In this document: piece by piece, positions 35,585 through 47,000 of the stretch | How the letters are laid out: each line of letters starts with the position of its first letter | Position numbering within the stretch: the stretch's first letter is position 1 | Assembly: GCF_011397635.1 (NCBI RefSeq) | Contig: NC_064771.1 | Coordinates: 18,229,379-18,293,378, forward strand | Direction: 5' to 3' | From: Epinephelus fuscoguttatus | Lineage: Eukaryota > Chordata > Actinopteri > Perciformes > Serranidae | DNA: 64,000 bases | Made by a program: the position numbers and the translations under genes | Notes under the pieces: model-generated | Told to the model about the DNA's origin: nothing | The model's input: only the letters and a program-made list of their open reading frames with translations | Database searches by the model: none

Positions 35585-36415
35585 TAAAATCATTTTTCAA
35601 GACAAGATATTTAATGTTCAAACTGTTGTCAAATTGTTTTTCTGTAAATAAACAATCATTCTGAATTTGATGCCTGCAACACATTTTTTTAAAAAAAAGT
35701 TGTGACAGCAGCGTGTGTGACATCACCTTTCATTTTAACAACACTCAGTAAGCGTTTGGGGCCTGAGGACGATAAATGTTGAAGTTTTCAAAGTGAAATT
35801 CTTTCTCATTTGTGCTTGATATACAGCTTCACTTGCTCAACAGTCCACTGTCTCTGCTGTCGTATTTGTGCTTCATATTGCGCTACACATTTTCAGTGGG
35901 AGACAGGTGTGCACTGCAGGCAGGCCAGTCTGGTACCCACATTCTTTACTGCGAAGCCACGCTGTCGTAATACGTGCAGAATGTCCTGTCTTGCTGGAAT
36001 AAACAGGGACGTCCCTGAAAAAGACGTCATCTGGATGCTCTAAAACCTGTATGTACCTTTCAGTATGCATGATGCCTTCACAGATATGCAGGTGACCCAT
36101 GATGCCATAGGCAGTAGCATACCTCCATACCATCACAGATGCTGACTGTGAACTTTGAGCTGGTTACAACATAGATAGCTCTTTTCCCCTTTAGCCCAGA
36201 GAACATGATGTCCATGGTTTCCAAAAAACTATTTGAAATGTGACATCAAACTCAGAATAAGTGTATATTTTACAAAAAGTTTGAACATGAAATATCTCGT
36301 CTTTGTACTTTATTCAATTTGATATACGTTGAAAAGGATTTGCAAAGCATTGCCTTCTGTTTCTATGTACATTTTACACAGCGTCCCAACGTTTTTGGGA
36401 TTGCATGATAGTTAA
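35585..36415 (-). mobile_element. Tc1-like transposon remnant with two 3' ends in inverse orientation
   Basis: On the minus strand 35873-36240 carries transposase text (LHICEGIMHTERYIQVLE, HSARITTAWLRSK), broken by frameshifts. The left flank (35585-35750) is the 3' end of that element in the same orientation. From about 36245 the 3' end appears again, in plus orientation (TTTGAACATGAAATATCTCG to ACACAGCGTCCCAACG), so the copy is partly folded back. Confidence 0.6.
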
Positions 36416-37776
36416 ATCATTGTAAAATAACTACAATATGAAAAAGCAGTCCCATTCCCATCCCAGAAACCTGTTCGCCCCTTGCCAGTGGTGCCCCAAG
36501 AAATCTGTCATAGGGGTGGCCAGACAGGACAATTGACAACGATGGGGTGGGGCATGAAAACCAAAAGCCATAACTAAAATTTGGGAATTATTAATGCTGT
36601 TGAATCATATAGTCAAAACTATGTTAATAAGGAGCAGTAAGGAATCCCATACTGATAATCGTGTGATGTGCATAGACTAATACAGTTAACATTTTGAATT
36701 ACTACTTGGGTAGCCACAGAACTGATCTTCATTCAGATATCCTGAAATGAGAATTCAAGGGAGCCTTTTGAAAATGGCCATGTCCGTTGTGCCCTCGCCA
36801 AAATGTTGCCTGTTTTGAGAGCATAATTTAGCCCTGTCCTCTAAAAGCTATGTCAACATGGCTGGTACCAGTGTTTCACACGGTGCCACCTTTGTGCTAG
36901 CTTAAAAAATGAGCACGCCACAGCCTCTTAAATATAGTTATTATCAGCCTCCGGTTATTTTCAATAGGTGGGGCCACTTTGTTTGCCCCAACTGATTGAG
37001 TACCAGTTGGTAAACTCTGCTGTGAACTTTGGCCAAGTAAACAATTGGTTGCTTTCAACCTCACTGAGTCCACATCTATGTTTGCAGAACTGTTGCGTTA
37101 ATACTGTCAGTGAGCATAATAGTATAAGCGTAATGTCAACAAAAAGGTAATTTCTCCTCTTGATCATTGCAAAGTCTGTGAGCGAAAATCATTCACGTGT
37201 ACAAAATCAAATTCAAAAACACAAAAATGGGGCGACGACAAACCGCATTGCAATCTGCACGTTCAATTTGCCCGATTTCTGTTTGCACTGTGTAAATGCA
37301 TGTGCACAAATGTGCTCTGAATTTCAAAAAATGTTGCTCTTCAGTGTGGTTGTGTTGACTGTTAACTGTCCAAACAAAAGGTGGTTGCATAAGACCTCAT
37401 TATGAGGGAGTAGCCCGTGTGCTACATTTCAGTGTCAGATTTCCAGGCATTCTCTAATACTGGCTCCACATGATCCATTACTCTCTAAACAGGAAGGGGT
37501 TGAAATTATATGGCAGGATGACAGACACAAAATAAACTGTTTTCACAGGTCAGCAATATGCTCTGATAAGGCAAGGTATTTACAGTATCATGGGCCTTAT
37601 GCTAAAGTAAAAGGCAGATATTAACATTTTTATGACAGCAGTATGTAATTTGAAACCAGCTCGTGGGTTGTAATGTACTGTGAGTGTGTGGTGATTTGAG
37701 GAGCCTCTTTAACCCTCCATTAGAATAAGGGAAGTGGTAAAAAGCAGCCTGCAGCCACTGCTGGATACTCAGGTGT
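36416..37776. other. 3' flank of mmp25, no other feature
   Basis: Presumably includes the mmp25 3' UTR (minus strand). No recognisable gene or repeat; poly(A) site not assigned. Confidence 0.35.
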
Positions 37777-38024
37777 CTATTTTCTAATAAATTCCTGAAT
37801 GACCAATAAAACAGAGATCAGGAGGAGCCAGTTGCTCCTTACAAACGAAGCTGATGCCTTCAAGTCACAGTTGCACTTCCCTGGGTGTTGAGGAGCAGAA
37901 GTCGCAGGCGGAGCTGGACATCTGAGCCAGTCTACAGCGATGGATTTCGGAGTGACGACTTCTTGGTTCAGGCCTCCGTTCTTCAGCACCCAGTAATGGT
38001 TGTCCTTGAAGAAGTAGGCATCTC
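37777..38024 (-). CDS. mmp25: mmp25 exon: hemopexin end and GPI signal
   Basis: Encodes [26 protein letters not shown], a CNCD motif like the CDCQC stem cysteines of MMP25, and a hydrophobic end ([15 protein letters not shown]). Stop TAG at 37779-37777. Confidence 0.95.
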
Positions 38025-41000
38025 CTAAAGAGAAGCAGCAGCAGTGTGACTCTCATTCATTTTCCCCTTATCACACAAAGTATAAAACAGCCTGGTAACC
38101 CGAAGAGCTCACTGCCTTTGTTGCAACATTTGTTGATATATTTCTGCCACCCAGAAATGCGTGAAGATAGAAGTCACGCTGTCTGTGTATACAAACAGGA
38201 AGCCACTTGTAAAAACACATTGCTACATATTGCTGCCAGTGAAACAAAAAATCTACAGGGTCACTTATTTATCTTGACTCTTTGTTCTTTTCCATTGCTT
38301 TGATGGCGTCTCATATCATCCATACCAAAATGTCATCACCCTTAAACAGCCATCTCTATGGTTTTGTTTATATAGCCAGCATGGAAGTCAGAAACTCATC
38401 ACATATTTATGCTTCTGAACTGCGTACAGGTACTTTTGAAGTGCTGGGAAGTATTGAACCCTGTCAAGTCAAACAATACCTTCATTTAGTCCTTTTTGTA
38501 TCCAGATCTAGAAAACAGACTACTGGTGCTGTTTCGCTTCAGGCCAGTTACTGGGTTCTTCAATTTAATGCCACATATGATTGGCCCACTACCCCAGCAG
38601 CTACAACCCATATGCTCTGTAGTGTGGTGAAGTCAAGCATGGTGTACAGTTCAGCTGTGGCATCTAGTGGCATCTTAAGCAACTGACTGCTTCCATTCAC
38701 ACGATGGGTAACTACGGAAGCCAAGAACTTTTTTAATGTCTTACTCCGACAGCTTGTCGGGTCATCGGCTTAGCGAAAGGTCAATTGTAGCAACCGGTTT
38801 AAGCTGAAAATGTCAGATCAAGGAGTATCCATATCATTGATCACATCAAATGGTGATAGTTATGGAAGTCATGACTCAGTGGTTCCTTTTCTTGAGATAA
38901 ACGAATAAATCAACTTATTGTCTTGAAACAGCATAGAAAATTTAAGTGGTAGGACGGCCACTCTCGGCTTCCATAGACAAGGTATGAAAAGAAGTAATCT
39001 ATTGGTATCGGTATCACAGTAAGGGTGCTGGTATCATTTTTTCTAAAACAATAGCCAACCCTACTCTGAACACAAGGTTACCTTCTCCCCAGCTGATGAT
39101 GTCATCCATGTCGGAGGGCACTCCTCCCCAGAGGCTGTTGTCTCGCGGGTAGCCCTGATCCGGCTGTCTGATCACCTGTTCACCCTTATGGCTTTCGTCA
39201 AACCTCCAAAACTCCCCGCCGCTGAACAGGTAGGTCTTGCCGTTGTGGGCCCAGACGAAGGCTGCGTCCACCCTGTCCACCAGCGCCCCGCTCTTTGTCT
39301 TCATGCCCCATTCAGAGAGGGGCCGAGGGTAGCCGCTCATGGCCACCGTGTCCTTGAAGACCCAGTACTGAGGTCCTGGGCAGATGGGGGGGAAGTGAGA
39401 GAATTAAGAATTCATTCGTCCAAACTGGAGCCAAAAAGAACTTTGCAATGTTTAGAAATGCCTGTAAAAGGATCATGTACAGTGGATGGGTCACTGGATC
39501 AACATGATTAATGAATACCAGGTTTTTATTTGTTCGATTTGTTAATCAGGCAATCTAACTTTAGATAAAACCTCTGGCTACATACATAACTTTATTTCCT
39601 GCCCTAAGCTGACTTCCTCAAAACCACCTGTCTTGATCCTGGGTTTTGGCTTCACATTCTGTTATCTTGTGGACTTTGTCTCTGAGTTTTTCTGTTTGTG
39701 TTCCTTGTTCCATGTTGTTTTACTTCCTGTATTTGTGTGTTTTCCTGCCTGTTTTCTGCCACACCTGTCTCATTAATCCTTGCCTGTTCTCTAGCTGTGT
39801 CTCGTCCTTGTGATTAGTCTTCTGTGTATATATACCTGTGTGTTTCCCTTTGTCCTTGGTCAGTCTGTCTGCATACCTTCTGAGTTCGTCATCCTGCTTT
39901 CGGCCTACATCCATCCCTGGTCATTGTGTCTTTTCCTGGTTGTTTTTTTAGTTTGGATTTTTGTTTCTGCTCCCTGTTGGATTTTGAGTCACCTGCCTTT
40001 TTGGAAATCCTTGAACAGCTACATTAAAGCTCGCCTTTGGTTGCATACCTGCCTGTTGAACCTGCATTTGTGTCCTCCTCTGAACTGAAAACCTTAACCC
40101 CACCACCTTAAAAATAACATCTAAGATGTGTGGGAAAAATAAACCACATTCACACCTTCAACCCTGACTCAAATGTGACATTTCCAAAATTAGATTCAGC
40201 AAAGCCACACGTGGGTGAAAGAATATGTTTCTCACCAATAAAGAAGATGATGCTGCTGTCGCTCTTCCTCTCGTACACGGCGTCGATCTTGTTTGTTCCT
40301 GGTGGGAGGCCGATCCAGAAGTTTTTAATCTGAGCCGGATTGAGTGAAATCAACTCCCCGTCTCTCTTAGTTCTCCAGAAGTGTGCACCTGTCCGAGAAA
40401 GAGATGACGTGTCACTGTATATTCTGACGCATGGAGTCTGATATCTTTTTGTTACATGAGCAATGTAGATGTTGTGGTGATGTTGCCCTTTTTTATTGGT
40501 GCAGTCATTTTGTGTCTTTTAAAGTCACCATGTGTCTCTTTGTGTTTGTTTTGCCCCTTTTTGTATTTATTTTGTGTCTCGTGGTTGTTTTGTATCTCTT
40601 TGGGGTGATTTTTGTGTCTTTTCTGGTTGTTTTGTGTCTCTTTGTAGTCATTTTGTGTTTCCCTTTGGTTGTTTTGCCCCTTTTTGTAGTTATCTTGTGT
40701 CCTTTGTAGTTTTGCTTGTGTGTCTTTGGGGTCTGGTCGCTTGGTTTCCTTTTGGATTCATTATGCATCTCTTTGTATTTGTTTTGCCTCCTTTTGTAGT
40801 TATTTGTGTCATTCCAATTATTTTGTGTGTCTTTGGGGTAACTTTGTGTCTTTTCTGGTCGTTTTGTGTCTCTTTTTTTGTTTTGCCCCTTTTATAGTTT
40901 TGTTTGTGTCTCTTAGTGGTCACTTTGTGTTTCTCTTTGGTTATCTTGCCCCTTTTGTAGTTATTTTGAGTCCTTATAGTTGTTTTATTTCTCTTTTAGG

Positions 41001-44000
41001 TAAATTTATGTTTCTTTGACATAATTGTGTCTCTTATGGCCATTTTGTGTCTTTTCTGGTCATTTTGTGTGTCTGTGTTTGTTTTGCCCCTCTTGTAGTT
41101 TTGCTTGTGTCCCTTTGGGATCAATTTGTGTCTTCTCTGGTTGTTTGGTGTCTCTTTGGAGTCATTATGCATCTCTTTGTGTTTGTTTTGCCTCTTTTGT
41201 AGTTTTTTTTATGTCACTCTAATTGTTTTGAGTCACCGAGGTCATTTTGTGTCCCTTTGGGATAATTCTGTTTCTTTTTGAGGTAATTTCTGTGTCTTTT
41301 CTGGTTGCTTTGTGTCTCTTAGTGCTCATTTTGTGTTTCTCTTTGGTTGTTTTGCCCCTGTTTGTAGTTATTTGGTGTCCTTAGTCAGTTTGTCTCTTTG
41401 AGGTAAATTTTATGTCTCTTAGAAATAATTGTGTCTTTTAAGGTCATTTTTTGTCTCTTTGTGTTTGTTTTGTCTCTTTTTGTATTTTTTTGTGTAATTG
41501 TAAGCGTTTTATGTCACTTTGAGGTCATTTTGTTTCTTTTCTGGTTGTTTTGTGTTTCTTTTTGCTTGTTTTTCCCCTTCTTATAGTTGTATTGTGTCTC
41601 TTTGAGGTCAGTTTTGTCTTTTCTGGTTGTTTTGTGTCTCTTTCTAGGCATTATGTGTCTCTTTGGGGTAATTTTGTGTCTTCTGGTCATTTTTATGTCT
41701 CTTTGCAGACATTAGGTGTCTCTTTGTGTTTGTTTTGACCATTATGTGGTTATTTTGTGTCTCTTATAATCATTTTGTGTCACTTTGGGGTAATTTTGTA
41801 ACTCAGATCACTTTGTGTCTTTTGGAGGTAATGTTGTATCTCTTCGAGGTAATGTAACTCTTTGAGGTTGTTTTGTGTGTTTTTTCTGGTCATTTTGTGT
41901 CTCTTTGTGTTTGTTTTGCCACTTTTGTAGTTTTGTTTGTGTCTCTTTGCAGTTGCTTTGCATCTTTTTGTGGTCTTTGTGTATCTTTTCATGACTGGTA
42001 TATGTTCATTTAAATTACATTTTACAGGTGAGGGTTAGGGGGGGCCCTGGCCCTGTGCCTGGTAGGCCTGTTCAGTAATCCATATACATAAATGTAGACA
42101 TGCTTTTGGGAGATTTTGTGATATTGTTTGTGTTGTGCATTTGTGATGTTTTCTTCTTACCTTTGAAAAAGAAGACCTCTCCCCTGATGTTTGCCACTGC
42201 GTCAAAGCCCCCTTTGCAGCGCTCATGGGATGAGGGGTCAGAGCTGGGACAGAACAAGTCACATTATATTTTACAGGATGCAGTTTGACAAAAAATTCAC
42301 TAGAGGGTGCAACAAGACCAAACACTGTCACAGTGAGGATCGATCAGAAGGCTTTTATCTGCATCCACTGATCTAAAATTACTCATCATCACTCACGAGT
42401 AAACTGACTGCATGGAGAGGATATTCATAGTTTGTAAATGTTAAGTGCTTATTGTCTGGATGGATGTACAGTGGTTTTCATTGTCTAATCTGGCTCTACT
42501 CACGGCTGTGTTGGTCTTGGTGGAGGTGGGCTAGGCAGGCGTGGGACATCAGGATCAACACCTCCTGGTGGTCCGTCGTCCTTCACACCTATAACAGAAT
42601 GGTGACAGCAGCCAATGTTAAAGCAGTGAAAGCTGATGACAGCGTTGAAAAAAATGTGCATGCAACCCACGTTCTTCTCAGTAGCCAGGGGAGTTTTACA
42701 CACAGGACGCAAATGCTTTTTTTGAAACACAAGGAAGGAAATGGTTGAAATCCCTCTGTGTGCGTGCACCTTACCCGCACCATTACCTCGCTAATAAATG
42801 ATTTCATCAGAGGTAATGCCAAAGTATAGTATCATCGCCGCAGCATGATTATAAACAACTAGGTAAATTTAGGTCAATCATGGTACCAAGAGCTGGGTCA
42901 ATCTAGCACCCAGTCACCTGTGTATGGGTCCAACAAGGTCAGCTATAACTTTTGCCTCCTTCCTCTTTGTGGGTTTACTTCTGTGTCAGTTTCATTAGCT
43001 GAAATAAAACCCTGACCTAAAGCAGTTAGAAGACTGCAAAATCTTGTACAACTGGGAAAATATACTGTAAGCCTTTCCAAGCAATACACAGGGACTTACT
43101 GATCCCTCAGGGTTCATCTTTAAACTGTGATGATGATTTCATATCAGAAAAACACCACACATGCTGTAAGTGTGATTCAGTGAATATCATAGACTGATAC
43201 TCTGGTTACTGACCATAAAGCTGCTGGATGGCCAGCCTGTCGTCCAGATCCAGCTGATAGCTGGCAATGTCTCCCACAGGACCCTGGTAATACGGTCTCA
43301 TGATGGACGGATCAGTGGAGGAATGGGACAGACCCAGCGCGTGGCCAAACTCGTGCACTGCGACTGTGAACAAGTCTGTGCTGCTGCTGTGACCTGAGGA
43401 GGTGTGAGGAAAGTGTTACTGCAGCACATAAACAACTGTGATTTGATGTTACCATCTAAGTAGTCTTTTGCTCCTTTTTTCAATTACTGAGGATCATTTT
43501 TTCATTACGGTTTGTGTGCCAGTAGACAGACACATCCTCCAGCCATCACAAATCTATCCATCATCAATCAGTAAGTAGCCTACCTCCGTAGCTCCAGATC
43601 TCGTGATCATCAAAGTGTGTGTCACCCGCCACTTCTTCCCTGCCGGGGAAGAAGGCGTGGGCCAGGGTGCCACCCTGCCCGTCAAAAGGGTACCCATCGT
43701 CGTGAAGCAAGCGGGCAAAAGTCACTCTGATGTCCCCTCCAGCTTCCGCCCCCCTGCTGTCAATCCTTTGCCGACGGAAAGTCAATGGGGCCGCGTCACT
43801 CCAGGCTTTGAAGGCGTGAGTCAGGATGTTGTCCACCAGATCGTTCGACATGCCGGGTGAGGTGGAGGGCGATGGGTAGCTGTGGACACTGCAGACAAGG
43901 AGAGATTCTGTATTAACTGTTATGTTTTAACCATCCTCTAAATCTGTTCACTGTGTATTGTGTGTACTCTTTGATACCCTTTTAGTGTTTTGTTTTAAAT

Positions 44001-47000
44001 TCTATATATCATTTTAATAAAAACTACATTTTCCACAGTTCATGAGTTAAAATTTTCAGGGCCAGAATCTGGGGTTGGCTTTTACTGTCCCTTTCACTGG
44101 TGAGCGTGCTTATATACAGTAACCTACAATCCTGCATATTATACCTTTAAAAAGATGTTTTGTTTTTCAAGAATCTCACTATTCTGCCTGTTTAATTCAA
44201 AGTTTATGTCTGGCAATGATCTGCATTTTTCTTATTGTCAGCGAATGATCGACAAGCATGGTTGGTTAGCAATGGATTACATGTTTATTATTTATAGATT
44301 CCTTTATTCCACTGAACTCCTTGGCATGTTTTTTATTTCTGATTTTTATTTATTACTCATCTACATGTTACTGTATGTTACGTTACTGTATGCGTGCAAG
44401 GCGAGCTATTCAAACAAATTACCCCTGGTGGGATTAATATAGTTGTCTGAATCTGAATCTGACTCTGAAAATCGGGATTACATGATAAGATTACAAAAAT
44501 TTAAGTTAATATAATCAGCCCAGATACATTTAAAAAAAAAAAGTGTAATTAGATTCAGTTTAAAATGGCAAGGGTTACTTGATAATCTTAAAAACTAGTC
44601 CATACCCACTGAGTACAGCATACCATACCATGACTTAGTCATACCAAAAATAAGAAAAAACAAACAAACACTGGGCCACAGGGGGAGCCACAGCGATCGG
44701 TCGCATTTTAGCCATTTTTAAGCATTTTTCTGTTGTTATAGCGCCGCCCAGTTGCCAATTAGAGTTAAATTTCTCCAGTCACCTTGAGGCGTCCTGTTCT
44801 ACATATCTACCAAGTTTAGTAAAAATCGACATAGCAGTTAGGCCTAGATAATAAATTAGCTCTCTAGCGCCTCCATTTTGTTTGATGGGGTCAATAATGG
44901 AGGGGTTCCCTCAGATTATGTGTGGTCATATGCCTACAAAGTTGCGTGGTGATCGGTGAAACCCTTGAGATGTTATACACCTTTATGTGATGAGCCACGC
45001 CCTCCGCAATATTCATTGCCTTAGAGAAGCTCAGTTTTAGTAAGTTTTCCATCTTTTGCCGAGAGGGAACTTTAGATATTGGTCCCTAGATTATGTTCAC
45101 CGAGTTTCATGCAGATCGGTCAAACTTCCTAGGAAGAGATCGATTTTAAGTATTTTTCAAAAAAAAATTCAAAATGGCGGAAAATCTATATAACCGGAAG
45201 TTATGAGTTCGTGAGGTAAATTTGTTCCTCATGCAGAGAGGCATCTCTGTGCAAAGTTTCATGCATGGCATGAGATATGGCCATTCAAAGTTTGCAATTT
45301 CAATTGGTTGCTATAGCGCCCCCTTTGGCCAATTGATATAATATTGCTTCATTCGCATCCTCCCATGACCCTCTACCACTGTGCCAAATTTCACATAGAT
45401 TGACCAAGTCAGTGAGGAGAAAAACGTGGAACAGACACACAGACAGACAGTTTTCATTATTATACAGTAAGAAGATATGACAATGTTTAAAATATGGAAC
45501 ATATTTTCACGACAACCAATCTCAGTTTACTCATGAAAATTGTGTCTGACATACAGTGCTCCAGTTTGTGGCAGACCAGCCCGTGTTCATTACCAGTGCA
45601 TCAAATACTAACACTTTGTCACTCCCCTCGGCGTGTGATATTGACACCTACAGCAGCCCTTAGCGTCTTTTTAAGACGCACCACTGTAAACCCAATGCTT
45701 GACACTGACAGCAGGTGACAATGTGTAGAGAGCAAGAAAGTCCACATGGGGTCAGCAGGAGGGGAGGTGGGTGAGTCCAAGGAAACCAAACTTTCTCGTC
45801 CGCAGATGGCTGTCTAGTGTGTTTTTTATTATCATTAATATTTTTTAACAATTATTTTTTTGGCTTTTACTGGAAAGGAAAGGACAGATTAAGTGTAAAA
45901 GGGGAAGTGACATGCAACAAAAGGCCATGGCCTGGAAACAAGCCTGCGGCTGCTGCAGCAATGGCATTGCCTCTGTACATGGGACGCCCACTCTACCCAC
46001 TGAGCTACTGGGTGCCCCAAGTCAGTGGGTTTTGTTTTTTTCCTAACGTAATGTTAAGCAATTTTATGAATGGTCATCACCACATTAACATTATTCATGT
46101 AATCTATTTATGTCATGTGATGCATGAGTTTTAACCCCAAACATCTTTTTTTTGGAAACTTAACGAGAGGTTTTGTTGTCTAAACCTAACCAGGACTTTT
46201 TCGCAGCATTGATCACATGTTACATTCTGTTGGTGTTGGACAACCGGAGATGAGAGCACGTTGAGCAGCAGTGTTTAGTCAAGATGGGAGGTTCAAGCAG
46301 CAGCAGCAGTCTTTGTATTTGAATTTGTGTTTGCTTTTGTGGAACTCAAATTTTTGGGGCTGCATCCATTTTCTTTTAATTTTGTAAAAAGTGCAATATT
46401 TATGTGTTTTTATTTGTGAGAAATCTTTTTGTAATCCAATAGATTACATTACCAATTACAATAAACCCCATGTAATTTGTCTTTCGTAACTGACTGCATT
46501 TCACTGTAATCTGACCCAGACTGTGACTCAGGAGATGGTTCCCTGACTCCTCCAGTCTGCATGTTGAAGTATCTTTATGTATAAGTCTGCGCCATCAGTA
46601 TGTGAGTGCATGTAAATGGTTACCTGAGTAGCAGGTGGCATCTGTATGGCAGCCTCGGCAACTAGTGTACAAAGGTGTGGGTGAATGGGTAAAGTCCATT
46701 CACTTGTTATGTCAGCAATTTATTGTCCATGTAGTGAAAACCTGATACTGTAGCTCATTAGTCTGTGCTGCAGAGCTGCATTGTTTAAATTAAATCTGTT
46801 AAAAGCACATCAGTGACTGAACTGCACAGTGTGACAGGCACTTTTCATCACACTGTAGTTTATTTGGAATCAACCCCACAATCACTGCCACTTTGCTTTT
46901 GTGCATAATTTCTGTATCATTCCGCAGCTGAAAATAGCCCCTCCCCAAAAATGCACTATTTACTCTAGTTTGAGTGACATTTGGTAAAAACCAAAGTGCC

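Noticed and set aside
40505-41019. Overlapping open frames of 77-121 codons on both strands
   Set aside because: They follow from the A-poor GT-rich minisatellite, which has few stop codons in several frames; the peptides are low-complexity (F/V/C-rich or K/T-rich).
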